Part shown: positions 19,230 to 30,452 of the stretch, piece by piece
Layout: each line of letters begins with the position of its first letter
How positions within the stretch are numbered: position 1 is the first letter of the stretch
From: Aphrocallistes beatrix
Taxonomy: Eukaryota > Porifera > Hexactinellida > Sceptrulophora > Aphrocallistidae
Direction: 5' to 3'
Assembly: GCA_963281255.1 (NCBI GenBank)
Contig: OY725494.1
Coordinates: 3,981,934-4,045,933, forward strand
DNA: 64,000 nt
Position numbers and translations under genes: made by a program
The notes under the pieces: generated by a model
The model's input: only the letters and a program-made list of their open reading frames with translations
The model's database searches: none
What the model was told of the DNA's origin: nothing

Positions 19230-20410
19230 AAACAACTCATCTGGCAACACTGCAAACAGCGAGAATCGGGTATATACGAGCTAGTGAGCCATCAAACTAG
19301 GGATCTTAAAGCAGAGAGTACATTTTTTCTTTAGACTATTGCTCAAAGGGCAGTTGGGATACTATGTGTAAAATAAAACACATCAGTTAATTCATTGAAA
19401 ATAAGAATTATTGAATTAATTATTGTCCGAGTTATCATAATAGCCCTTTCTTAATATTAAGGATGATGCCAAGATAAAACTTCTTTCAAGCCCCCCTGAA
19501 GGTTTTGTTTAGGGGGGCTATGGGCCCGTAGCCCCAGTGGTCCGCCGCCTATGCTGAAAAGCATAAGAAAATGATATGTAATAGTTATTAAATAACAGTT
19601 AGAAGCTAGACTATACCATATATTTGAGATTTGTTGTTTCGTTATGTAACTTTTGTAAACAAAGGTAAACAAATAATTTATCATACAGTATCGAAAACAC
19701 GATACTTAAAATCTACACCCCTAAAAACCCCAGGTAAACAAATGAAAGATAGTCTCTAACATATTTCTGAGATTAATATATTTTATGTATATAAGCTCAA
19801 CTTTTGAATGAGTTGGGCATGCTCAACTCTTGATTGAGTTCGGTTAGAAATTAAATCAAATTAGTCTACTTTTCCATTTTTGAGTGTAAAATTTCGCTTA
19901 GATCGGAAACTCATCATTTGACACCTACATGCCAATTTTCATATCCCTACGACTTGCCAATTCTTCAATCAATTCGGACAAATAAACAAAGCTTAGCCTT
20001 TCAGCAGGTAGTATATAAGATTAATAATTTGATATCCTTTTGATTGCTCAAGTTTAATGTGCTCACTGGTTATCATAAGAGAAGGGACACACTGTACGTA
20101 TTTTATTAAATTGATTCAAATATACACAACATTACTATGGTAATTGAGATTGTGATCAAGTTTGGAAAATTAATCCCAACTCACATTATGTTAAAAGTTA
20201 CACTTTCACTAAGAGTTACGAGTAATCATTTGAAATCTACACTTTACATTTCTTATCTAACAATGAAATATAAATGATCTTGAAAGAGAAAAAACCTCCA
20301 AGATATTTTTGATTATTTAATAAAAGGATTTCTTAGCAATTATATTTTGGAAAAAAAGTAGAAATCCTTTGTATGGAATTAACCCTATTAAGTGATCATA
20401 TGCAAGTGAA
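19230..20410. other. Upstream region of receptor gene 3; duplicated at 29206-30386
   Basis: Contains a dispersed repeat block at 19620-19765 (GTAAACAAAGGTAAACAAAT region) and a reversed Helitron-like head at about 19960-20025. No supported gene; the frame 19457-19684 (minus) lies in repeat sequence. Confidence 0.4.
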
Positions 20411-20416
20411 AATTAG

Positions 20417-20424
20417 TATAAAAG
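20417..20424 (+). promoter_or_regulatory. TATA box of 7TM gene 3
   Basis: TATAAAAG 60 bp before the ATG. The leader that follows (CAAATACTAGACGCATCTAA) is shared with gene 5, not gene 1, consistent with the hybrid origin of gene 3. Confidence 0.65.
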
Positions 20425-20476
20425 CAAATACTAGACGCATCTAATTCCATCAGTAAGAAAAGAAAAGAAGATTGAG

Positions 20477-21595
20477 ATGATCAGTGAAATTGGTCTGAGT
20501 CTCGTGATAAGCATATTCCTATCAGCAAGTTTATACTGGATTATAGTCAGTGTCAGTCGGATTTATCGATTTAAGAAGTATCGAAGAGTGGCAGCAAAAC
20601 ACTTATCGTCACAGGAGGAGTCAGGTAATATCTTCGAACAATGTTGCTACCATTATGAAACAGAGATACACAAGTATGTGTATTTTATCCTGATTAACTT
20701 GACAGAAGTATGTGCGATAATGATGGTGCTTATCTATACCCTTGCATATGATAATTATATAATTTTTTCAGAAATAGAAAGCAGTCAGAAGTTAATATTA
20801 TCAAATTGCAGTAGTGTTGATAGTTTAAGTTTAAAAGAATTTCAACCCAAGCAATCACTGCTTTTTAGAAATGGCATAGCAGCTCTGCTTAATATAGCGG
20901 AATTAATCATTACTATCCTGGGAGTGAGTTTGATGGGTTATCTGACGAGGAGAATTAAGCAAATACAATACCCACCAAACAGGGTTAAAATCGGGGTTTC
21001 TATACTATCAATCATATTGATTAGTTCCATCATCATTGTAACAGCCTGTGTACCAAATCTTTTACTGATAAACAAAATCGTTTTTCCTTTCGCACTCTTA
21101 ATCTGTTTTAGCATCCTATTAAGAACTGTGAAGCAATTTGAACGTACTCTACTTCAGAGAGCAGGAGAAAGACTGGCACAATTTGGATCTAACAAAGAGG
21201 AATATCAGGAGTACAAACATTTCAAAATAACCATGAGGATTATTTTTTTCGGATTCATGTTGATCGTAATGGCAACATATATAATCAAGTTACCATCAAT
21301 TCTAACTAGCATCCTATTCTATCAAAAATGCCAATTCCCGTTCAACTTTCTCCCTCACTACAATCCAATCTTAGTGACCCCAGAAAACATTGAAATATTG
21401 ATGTCAATTATATATTATATGATAGTATTGGGAGACTGGGTAGCCTTGTTTGGAGTGATGGTAACAGTGTCCCCCTTCATTTGTGTCACAGTCTCTATCT
21501 GGATTAATCGCATATACAAGTCAATAAGTGGAAAGTTCAAAGTTAAATACAGATATCATGGAACACAATTCAATGAACCTCTTCTGAAGATTTAA
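20477..21595 (+). CDS. Seven-transmembrane protein, array gene 3 (hybrid of genes 5 and 1)
   Basis: A 372-residue intronless ORF. The promoter, leader and residues 1-106 are identical to gene 5 (MISEIGLSLVISIFLSAS start, CAIMMV at 79-84, Leu106). From residue 124 (EFQPKQ) to the stop and beyond it is identical to gene 1. The switch is confined to 20792-20847. The frame and all seven predicted membrane segments are preserved, so the fusion probably yields a working protein with a new combination of N-terminal third and C-terminal two thirds. Topology as for gene 1. Function unknown. Confidence 0.87.
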   Translation: MISEIGLSLVISIFLSASLYWIIVSVSRIYRFKKYRRVAAKHLSSQEESGNIFEQCCYHYETEIHKYVYFILINLTEVCAIMMVLIYTLAYDNYIIFSEIESSQKLILSNCSSVDSLSLKEFQPKQSLLFRNGIAALLNIAELIITILGVSLMGYLTRRIKQIQYPPNRVKIGVSILSIILISSIIIVTACVPNLLLINKIVFPFALLICFSILLRTVKQFERTLLQRAGERLAQFGSNKEEYQEYKHFKITMRIIFFGFMLIVMATYIIKLPSILTSILFYQKCQFPFNFLPHYNPILVTPENIEILMSIIYYMIVLGDWVALFGVMVTVSPFICVTVSIWINRIYKSISGKFKVKYRYHGTQFNEPLLKI

Positions 21596-22395
21596 ATAAA
21601 AATTAAAAAACTGTTATTATATAAATATTTGTCAGATTAAAATTTTGAAAATAGTTTCAGATACGCACAAAGGGTGATTTTTGGAAGACAAAGTGTGTGT
21701 ATCTGCACAGCGAAAGAGCAGATTTTATTGATAAAAAATTTCGGGGGGTTTTCGTGCTTTTTTAATGCTTTTTTCGTATTCCCGTCGCTCGCTCCGCTCA
21801 CTCCAGGGAATTTGGTGCTTTGCACAATCTTTATTCTCCTTCTGGCATCCCTGCTTTTGATATTGCAACAGTCTTCTATATGGTTCTCCCTCGTTGCTCC
21901 AGCGTTTTTAAAACAGTGCAGCCAGGCTTATTCACAACGTATCTAGAGCAACTCCATCGTCTCCTCTTCTTATTACCCTCCACTCTCTCTGTAAAACATC
22001 GCATCACGTTCAAAATCCTCCTCATAACTGTAAAGCTGTCCATTCTCTTGTTCTTCTATACATCAGCAGCTTATCAAAGTCTAGGGTCCAGTCGTAATCT
22101 AAGATCTCCGAATTCAAGTGCGCTATACAATTAAGAAGTGTATGCGTGCAATATGTATGTATAATTCATGTTGGTGTTATCACAAGGCGTTTCACGGGCT
22201 AATCGAAAAATAAGATTTTTAAAAGACTTTTGGAGATAGTAATGGATTGAGCATTCCAGATGTAAACAGGCGTTATTCCATTCACAGGAGCAGCAAAAGA
22301 AAGCGACCACCAAGATTTTTTGAGGATTTAATGTTTGTTCGAGGAGGATGGCATACATATCAGGATGGAATCTACGCTTAATAAATTTATATTAT

Positions 22396-22616
22396 CTTAT
22401 ATATTAAAATGCTAGGATTTTTTGTTTGCTTGTTTGTTTGTCCGAATTGATTGAATAATTGGCAAGTCTGATGAATCTAGGATTAAGTTCGAAGATCTAA
22501 GCGAAATGTTCACACCTCGCCGAGATAGGTGACAAAATGTGCTGACCAATCAAATTCGATTATTTTATAATGCAAATACATTGGAAGCGCTCTTCGCTTG
22601 CTTGCGCTGACTAATT
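22396..22616 (+). repeat. Helitron-like short element, unit 2 copy
   Basis: Exact counterpart of 12420-12640. Confidence 0.55.
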
Positions 22617-22637
22617 ACACATGTAATTACACGTTTT

Positions 22638-23442
22638 CTACTCAACCACTACTCCCCTGCGTAAATGCAGGTCGTTTTCATTTCCTCTTTCTTTCAATAC
22701 TCCACTGTAAGAAAAAAGCTGGTTAGCTTTTATTTTTTCGAAATTTGATTCCTTCGTAATCAATTCAAAAACTTTTTCAGGCAGTTTCAGTCCTAAAATT
22801 TAGCAATTTCTTCAATTTTACATTTGAAATTACAATGTAGTTCTTCGTAAGACAGAATTAGTATATTAGGATCATTCCTAACTTTCTACCATCCTTGAAT
22901 ATGATCGAACCAACTCCCATAGGCTACTTCTCCACTCATCCATAGTTCAAAATACTGTTGAAGTGTTCCGTCAAAATCAAACATTTTTTTGCCACAAGTA
23001 TGGAAATAGTTAGACACTAGGTTATCTTTAGGGTTTCTAAAGCAATATATATATATTTCACTTTAGGATTCTTAGGAATTAGTTGATAAGGTAGATGCGT
23101 TTTTAGGATGCGAGGGTCTGCTAATGCTTGAAATTCACTCTTAATAGTTTGTTTTCTACCCTTCAATTGCATTTCAGAAACCTCATCATCATCATACATA
23201 GGCACATCTATGAATGGAGGTTGTGTGAAGAACGAATCCTTTAGAACCTCACCAGTCACCATGATGAGCAGGATATGCTGCAACCATGTGGTCCCAGATC
23301 TGGGATAGGTGCAGAGGAGTATATCGCTGTCTCTTAGAGAGAACTCGGTGGTTAGGTCTGTTATCCATTGTGAAGTCGTAAAGGGAGGAAAGAGCATTCC
23401 ATTACAAAACAGATATTGTGGGAGTGATGATGATTTAGCCAT
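22638..23442 (-). pseudogene. Sulfotransferase (SULT) pseudogene, unit 2
   Basis: Identical to 12662-13466, with the same frameshifts and stop. The gene was therefore already dead before the 9,976-bp duplication. The PAPS-loop region (TYPRSGTTW) is in the open N-terminal part. Confidence 0.85.
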
Positions 23443-23786
23443 TGTCTACAGTCAAGTATATGTTATTGACATGTAAGCTGCAAGAAATACTTCAATAAGC
23501 TGAATCTCATTAAGATTGGTAGGTACTTCTTTAATCAGTTTAATTAATATATTTATATTTGCAAATACATAACAGTATTAAACAATTCAAAATTTGAATT
23601 TTTTCAAACTATTCATTATACTACTGTATATGTATTTTGCATATTCTCTAAGTGAACACTTCAATCATCAGTCTGTGTCTATACTCTATACGTATCTCAT
23701 ACTCGAAGATTTTTAGCATTGATTATTTGAGAATGGATTTGAACCGTGTACATATTGCTTGGTTGTACTTTCGACTGACTGAGTCG

Positions 23787-23916
23787 TGTAGCTACACGTG
23801 TAGCTACATATGTAGCAACACGTGTAGCAACATGTGTAGCAACATGTGTAGCTACATGTGTAGCAACACGTGTAGCTACATGTGTAGCTACATATGTAGC
23901 TACATATGTAGCTGCA
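23787..23916 (+). repeat. 12-bp palindromic tandem array, unit 2
   Basis: Same sequence and copy number as 13811-13940. A short tandem array would normally drift in copy number, so identity supports a very recent duplication. Confidence 0.85.
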
Positions 23917-25459
23917 TTATTGTAAGTAACATCTCTGAATGTGTCTATCCTATTGTTATAATTGATATCACTCGAAAAATCACAAATTTGTCAATTTTTA
24001 AAAATTTTTATACGTAATGATGACGTCATAACAGAGTGATGAGTCATCATTTTTAAAATGGGAGTTGTGTCATATTTGTAAGCCTTCCATAAGCCTTCTA
24101 GCACCCTGAGTTACAGTTGAAGATCTAAGCAAAATGTTCACACCTCGCCGAGATAGGTGACAAAATGTGCTGACCAATCAAATTCGATTATTTTATAATA
24201 ACAATTAAAGTGTGTTATATGCTACGATCAATCAATTCGATCATAAAATAACTTTTAACGACATGGACTGGAATTGATTATTTAAGTATAAATCTTTAGC
24301 AATGTGAACTTTGTGTATTCAAATTGAGCTTACATTCAGGAGTTGACTTAATATGAAGTAAATCATACTATTTATCACGAAACAAAATTTCTGCTACAGT
24401 TCTGATTTCATTAATGTAACCGTAGACAAATGACAATCCAGCGTACTTAGCATAAAACAAGAAAGCGACGTATTGTTTCTCTAATATCCCCAAGCACCCA
24501 CTGGGTAAATCTGCGGACACAACTGTTACATCTCAAAAAAACAGAACTCATGAAATCTCGACAGACCAATGTTCAAATGAAAGGTATCATATATACATAG
24601 TAGTAAATGAAAAAAAATAAGTTGGTTTTCTCAAATGCTATCTCAAAAATTCACCTTGAACTAATCCCATCTTTGGTTTTTGTGAGAGTCGATAAGGCGC
24701 TGTTAGTTGGAAAGTTTCTTATTTACCATTCGCATACTAAATTTTGTCATTAATTTTTATTTTGTAGCACTCAAAATAATGACAAAATTTTTAAAAATAC
24801 CGCCTGCCTGCAACCCGACTGAAGGTCTTTTTGGATCTGAAAGCTTTCTACAACAGTGGCCTAAGTCAGACAATTACAGTCGATATTCGATATAGTGATA
24901 ATTTGACCAAAATCCCTGTCCCAGGCACTATATCCAATATATACTGTATATTAATCTTACTGGTTTTTAAAGTTGGACGTGCTTACTGGTAAGCATAAGA
25001 AAAGGGAGAAGTGATGGTTAAATATGTTACGAACCAAATAACAACAATAATATGATAATTGAACTGTGATCAAGTTGTTTTTTGAATGAGAGTTAATCCC
25101 AACTCACGTGTAGACAAAAGCTTACATTTTCACTAATGTATCATCTGAAATCTGAAACTTGCCTGTATTGGAAATATCTATCTAAAAAGGGATTATAAAT
25201 TATAATGCTAAGGATAAATAACTTACATTGTAATTACGAAGTATTTTGTGTCTTGTAAACAAGTTTATATCACGAATCTAAAGAAAGAATTTAATCATCT
25301 GACTAGTTCACTGAAACTGGTCAAATAATTAATATGACCAAGTGATGCACATAAATTAATGTAATACTAGCAGATACGTGATTATGGGAATGTAAGGTAA
25401 AATATACAAGTTTCTTGTAAGCAACTTAATTTACTAATAATATGCAAAGTTAAAATTAT

Positions 25460-25467
25460 TATAAAAG
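25460..25467 (+). promoter_or_regulatory. TATA box of 7TM gene 4
   Basis: TATAAAAG 60 bp before the ATG, identical context to gene 2. Confidence 0.65.
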
Positions 25468-25519
25468 CAAATCCTATCTGCAAATAAACCAGTAGATACC
25501 GTAAGAAAGGCAGAATAAG

Positions 25520-26638
25520 ATGATTAGACTAATTGGTACTAGTGTCATGATAAGCACATTCTTGACAGCAAGTTTGTACTGGATTATAGTTAGTGTCAGT
25601 CGGATTTATCGATTTAAGAAGTATCGAAGAGTGGCAGCAAAACACTTATCACCACAGGAGGAGTCAGGTAATATCTTCCAACAATGTTGCTACCATTATG
25701 AAACAGAGATACACAAGTATGTCTATTTTATCCTGATTAACTTGACAGAAGTATGTGTGGGAGTGATGGTGCTTATCTATACCCTTGCATATGATCATTA
25801 TATAATTTTTTCAGAAATAGAAAGTAGTCAGAAGTTAATATTATCAAATTGCAGTAGTGTTGATAGTTTAAGTTTAAAAGAATTTCAACTCAAGCAATCA
25901 CTACCTTTTAGAAATGTCACTGCAGCTCTGCTTAATATAGCGGAATTAATCATTTTTATACTGGGAGTGAGTTTGATGGATTATCTGACGAGGAGAATTA
26001 AGCAAATACAGTATCCACCAAACAGAGTTAAAATCGGGGTTTCTATATTATCAATCATATTGATTAGTTCCATCATCATTGTAACAGCCTGTGTACCAAA
26101 TCTTTTACTGATAAACAAAATCGTATGTCCTTTCGCAATCTTAATCTGTTTTAGCATCCTATTAAGAACTGTGAAGCAATTTGAACGTACTCTACTTCAG
26201 AGAGCAGGAGAAAGACTGGCACAATTTGGATCCAACAAAGAGGAATATCAGGAGTACAAACATTTCAAAATAACCATGAGGATTATTTGTTTGGGATTCA
26301 TGTTGATCGTAATGGCAACATATTTACTAAATGTTCCACCATTTCTAACTAGCATCCTATTCTATCAAAAATGCCAATTCCCGCTCAACTTTCTCCCTCA
26401 CTACAATCCAATCTTGGTGACTCCAGAAAACCTTGATATATTGATCTCAATTCTATCTTATATGATAGGATTGGGAGACTGGTTAGGTTTGCTTGGAGTG
26501 ACTGTAGCATTCTCCCCTTTCATTTGTGTCACAGTCTCTATCTGGATTAATCGCATATACAAGTCAATAAGTGGAAAGTCCAAAATCAAATACAGATATC
26601 ATGGAACACAATTCAACGAACCTCTTCTGATGAATTAA
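25520..26638 (+). CDS. Seven-transmembrane protein, array gene 4
   Basis: A 372-residue intronless ORF, the unit 2 copy of gene 2. It differs at two residues: Thr16 (Ala in gene 2), in the first membrane segment, and Leu106 (Val in gene 2), in the first outer loop. Leu106 is also found in genes 3 and 5, which suggests a short gene-conversion tract or that gene 4 reflects a different allele. Otherwise as gene 2. Confidence 0.85.
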   Translation: MIRLIGTSVMISTFLTASLYWIIVSVSRIYRFKKYRRVAAKHLSPQEESGNIFQQCCYHYETEIHKYVYFILINLTEVCVGVMVLIYTLAYDHYIIFSEIESSQKLILSNCSSVDSLSLKEFQLKQSLPFRNVTAALLNIAELIIFILGVSLMDYLTRRIKQIQYPPNRVKIGVSILSIILISSIIIVTACVPNLLLINKIVCPFAILICFSILLRTVKQFERTLLQRAGERLAQFGSNKEEYQEYKHFKITMRIICLGFMLIVMATYLLNVPPFLTSILFYQKCQFPLNFLPHYNPILVTPENLDILISILSYMIGLGDWLGLLGVTVAFSPFICVTVSIWINRIYKSISGKSKIKYRYHGTQFNEPLLMN

Positions 26639-26675
26639 ATAAAAATTTAAAAAATGTTTATTATATAAATATTTG

Positions 26676-26886
26676 TCATACTTTGTTATGACGTCATCAT
26701 TACACATCAAAAATTTTAAAAATTGATAATTTTCGTGATTTTTCGTGCGATATCGATTATAACAGTAGGATAGACGTGTTTAGAGTTGTTATTTCCCTTA
26801 TAATTAACCAATGTGACCCCAGGCGACCGAAGGGAGCCTCTGGCGGACACTTTGTGTCCGCCAGCCGCGCAGCGCAAGCAAGCTAA
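26676..26886 (-). repeat. Helitron-like element, unit 2 copy
   Basis: Exact counterpart of 16700-16910, including the perfect GGCGGACAC...GTGTCCGCC hairpin. Confidence 0.55.
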
Positions 26887-26935
26887 GCGCGCTTGTATCC
26901 TTACTATTAAAACTCGATTAATGTGTGTGTATGTA

Positions 26936-27411
26936 CACTGCCTGAACAAAAGTATTCGTACACCCCATAATTCCCAATACAAATAGTTATAATACTGATT
27001 TATTTAGCGAGTCAAGGTATTTAATTGGTAAGAGATGCACTTAATCTAGCTTCAAATTCGAATTCTCCATATTCGAATTACTCACTTTTTAATCTTTCAA
27101 CTTGTTTACACTCCCATCTGTTTAAAAATTTTAAACTGAGCCACCCCATACCACCAAGGATATACAATGGTGATCATTCGCGACATGTGGCATAGGAAAG
27201 TAAATGCTGAATATACGTACTTAATCTTGAAGAAGAGTAATTAAATTGAAAAACTAATAAAGTGGGTAATTTGAATGAGGAGAATTCGAATTTGAAGTCA
27301 AATTAAGTGTATCTCTCACAAATTAATTATTCTAGAAACGCTAAAAAATCAGTATTATAACTATTTGTATGGAGAATTATGTGGTGTACGAATACTTTTG
27401 CTCGGGCAGTG
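26936..27411. mobile_element. Tc1-like MITE, unit 2
   Basis: Exact counterpart of 16960-17435. Confidence 0.8.
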
Positions 27412-27543
27412 TATTATATATACATACGTATATATATATCCCTAATTTGACGTGGGGTCAAAGGTATAAATAGAAATGACCCCACTTTCATTTTCAATTT
27501 CAAATGAAAATGAATTAACTTTCAATTTAGCATTCCTATAGTA

Positions 27544-27884
27544 TATATATATGTAACGAATTGATTGAAGAAACTGTCAGTCCCAGAAAGCTAATTTTTG
27601 GCATGTGGGAGTCTTTTGGTTATGGCTCCAGTAAGTTCTGAGTTCAGACAAAAATGTCGACTCATCATTTTGTTATGACGTCATCATTACTCATCAAAAT
27701 TTTAAAAATTGATAAATTTGGTGATTTTTCGTGCGATATCGATTAATAACAGTAGGACAGACGAATTTAGAGATGTTATTTCCCTTATAATTAATCAATG
27801 GTGACCACAGGCGCCCAAAGGGCGCCTCCGGCGAACACAGTGTCCGCCAGCCGCGGAGCGCAAGCAAGCGAAGCGCGCTTGTAT
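27544..27884 (-). repeat. Helitron-like element, second copy in unit 2
   Basis: Exact counterpart of 17568-17908. Confidence 0.55.
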
Positions 27885-28549
27885 ACATTAATGTACGTAA
27901 GGATGTATTTTTAAGTTGTTATGTTGTTTCGGAATTCGAATGTCACCACCCGCGGGGGTATACTCGAATTCCAATGCTGTGACAGCTGGATACAGCTGGG
28001 GTAGAGAGATCTTTTCAACAGATGGGGATGTCTCCAGTTGGAGCGAATGAGAGCATGAGTCATGCTGAACAGCTAATTTTGTATTTACGACGTCGATGGA
28101 TAAATGTACAACCCAAGAAAGCCAACCAGAGGTGAAAATTGCGCCTAACCTATTGGGATGACGTTGTCTTATCCGAACCCCCCTTTGGTCCAATCATGTT
28201 CGGATAACTGATTTTCTACTGTATATATAAAATTTACAGCATTTACAGTAGAAAACCATATAGAGGTAGGTTTGGTGCATATATCCTAATGTTTGATCTA
28301 AAATGTGCTATTAAACTTTTTGAATTATTGAAAAGAAAATTGCTCGCTATACACTCAAGGCCAGTTTTAAATATAATTCGCCCATAAAAGATACATTTAA
28401 GGTCTTTATTATTTTTCTATTAAAATTGATCATTTGCACAAGTGGCGGCGGAAGCAATTTTTTGGGAGACAGTCAATGTTGCATATCAATCATGAACAAA
28501 GTTCATAGATTTGATCATTTTCATGAACTTTTGAGTTGTGGCATGATTA

Positions 28550-28981
28550 CAGGGTTGGCAGGTTTTGTCCACTTGGACAAAACCTAGTGGTTTTAACCAG
28601 GTTAAAACCGTCCTGTCCAAAACCTCTTGGGTGGACAAAACTGGACAAAACCTCAAAATTTAATTTAATTCATAAATTCACAGTTATATCTAAGTTTTGT
28701 CCAAGTTTTGTCCAAGTCTTGTCCAGGTTTTGTCCAAGTGTTGTTCGTGGCTTCCATGATAAATCGAATACAAAATATAGTTATGGTAATAAACAGGAGT
28801 TAGCAAGAAAATCCATTCATTGTCCTCGCTCTCTTTCCATCCTAAACTGTTTCGTACCCACTGCAATGATTTACATTTTCCATTAGGTTTTGTCCAGTTT
28901 TGTCCGGTTTTAACCGGTTAAAACCAGGTTTTGTCCACTGCCCTGTCCAAAACCTGTTTTGGACGGACAAAACCCAACTCT
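28550..28981. mobile_element. hAT-like foldback MITE, unit 2
   Basis: Exact counterpart of 18574-19005. Confidence 0.55.
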
Positions 28982-30392
28982 GCCGCATGAACCATGAACT
29001 TTGGCATGAACTTTTGACTTTTAGCTTGAACTGGGCATGAACTTTTGACTTTTGACATAAATATGGCGAGAAGTGTTTACTTTTAGCATGAACATGGCAA
29101 AAGACTTCTTTGATTAGGCATAAACATTGCATGAACACTTAAGTTTTGGCAAGAACTTGGCATGAACATTTAATGCTATATGGCATGAACTTAGCATGAC
29201 ATGCTAAACAACTCATCTGGCAACACTGCAAACAGCGAGAATCGGGTATATACGAGCTAGTGAGCCATCAAACTAGGGATCTTAAAGCAGAGAGTACATT
29301 TTTTCTTTAGACTATTGCTCAAAGGGCAGTTGGGATACTATGTGTAAAATAAAACACATCAGTTAATTCATTGAAAATAAGAATTATTGAATTAATTATT
29401 GTCCGAGTTATCATAATAGCCCTTTCTTAATATTAAGGATGATGCCAAGATAAAACTTCTTTCAAGCCCCCCTGAAGGTTTTGTTTAGGGGGGCTATGGG
29501 CCCGTAGCCCCAGTGGTCCGCCGCCTATGCTGAAAAGCATAAGAAAATGATATGTAATAGTTATTAAATAACAGTTAGAAGCTAGACTATACCATATATT
29601 TGAGATTTGTTGTTTCGTTATGTAACTTTTGTAAACAAAGGTAAACAAATAATTTATCATACAGTATCGAAAACACGATACTTAAAATCTACACCCCTAA
29701 AAACCCCAGGTAAACAAATGAAAGATAGTCTCTAACATATTTCTGAGATTAATATATTTTATGTATATAAGCTCAACTTTTGAATGAGTTGGGCATGCTC
29801 AACTCTTGATTGAGTTCGGTTAGAAATTAAATCAAATTAGTCTACTTTTCCATTTTTGAGTGTAAAATTTCGCTTAGATCGGAAACTCATCATTTGACAC
29901 CTACATGCCAATTTTCATATCCCTACGACTTGCCAATTCTTCAATCAATTCGGACAAATAAACAAAGCTTAGCCTTTCAGCAGGTAGTATATAAGATTAA
30001 TAATTTGATATCCTTTTGATTGCTCAAGTTTAATGTGCTCACTGGTTATCATAAGAGAAGGGACACACTGTACGTATTTTATTAAATTGATTCAAATATA
30101 CACAACATTACTATGGTAATTGAGATTGTGATCAAGTTTGGAAAATTAATCCCAACTCACATTATGTTAAAAGTTACACTTTCACTAAGAGTTACGAGTA
30201 ATCATTTGAAATCTACACTTTACATTTCTTATCTAACAATGAAATATAAATGATCTTGAAAGAGAAAAAACCTCCAAGATATTTTTGATTATTTAATAAA
30301 AGGATTTCTTAGCAATTATATTTTGGAAAAAAAGTAGAAATCCTTTGTATGGAATTAACCCTATTAAGTGATCATATGCAAGTGAAAATTAG

Positions 30393-30400
30393 TATAAAAG
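30393..30400 (+). promoter_or_regulatory. TATA box of 7TM gene 5
   Basis: TATAAAAG 60 bp before the ATG, in the same leader as gene 3. Confidence 0.65.
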
Positions 30401-30452
30401 CAAATACTAGACGCATCTAATTCCATCAGTAAGAAAAGAAAAGAAGATTGAG

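Larger units (their letters stand above)
10817..20792 (+). repeat. 9,976-bp tandem unit, copy 1
   Basis: From inside gene 1 to the same point inside gene 3. Every feature recurs exactly 9,976 bp downstream. I could see only three base differences between the two copies: 15207 C/T, 15589 G/A and 15859 G/T. The junction is placed between 20792 and 20847 by the paralogue-specific bases in gene 3. The unit holds the gene 1 3' part, the sulfotransferase pseudogene, gene 2, a MITE, a foldback element and the gene 3 5' part. Confidence 0.92.

Noticed and set aside
18469..19550. Larger hAT-like element with AGTGGCGGCGGAAGC and inverted AGGCGGCGGACCACTGG ends
   Set aside because: The ends match for only about 10 bases and no target duplication was found; kept only the inner foldback element.
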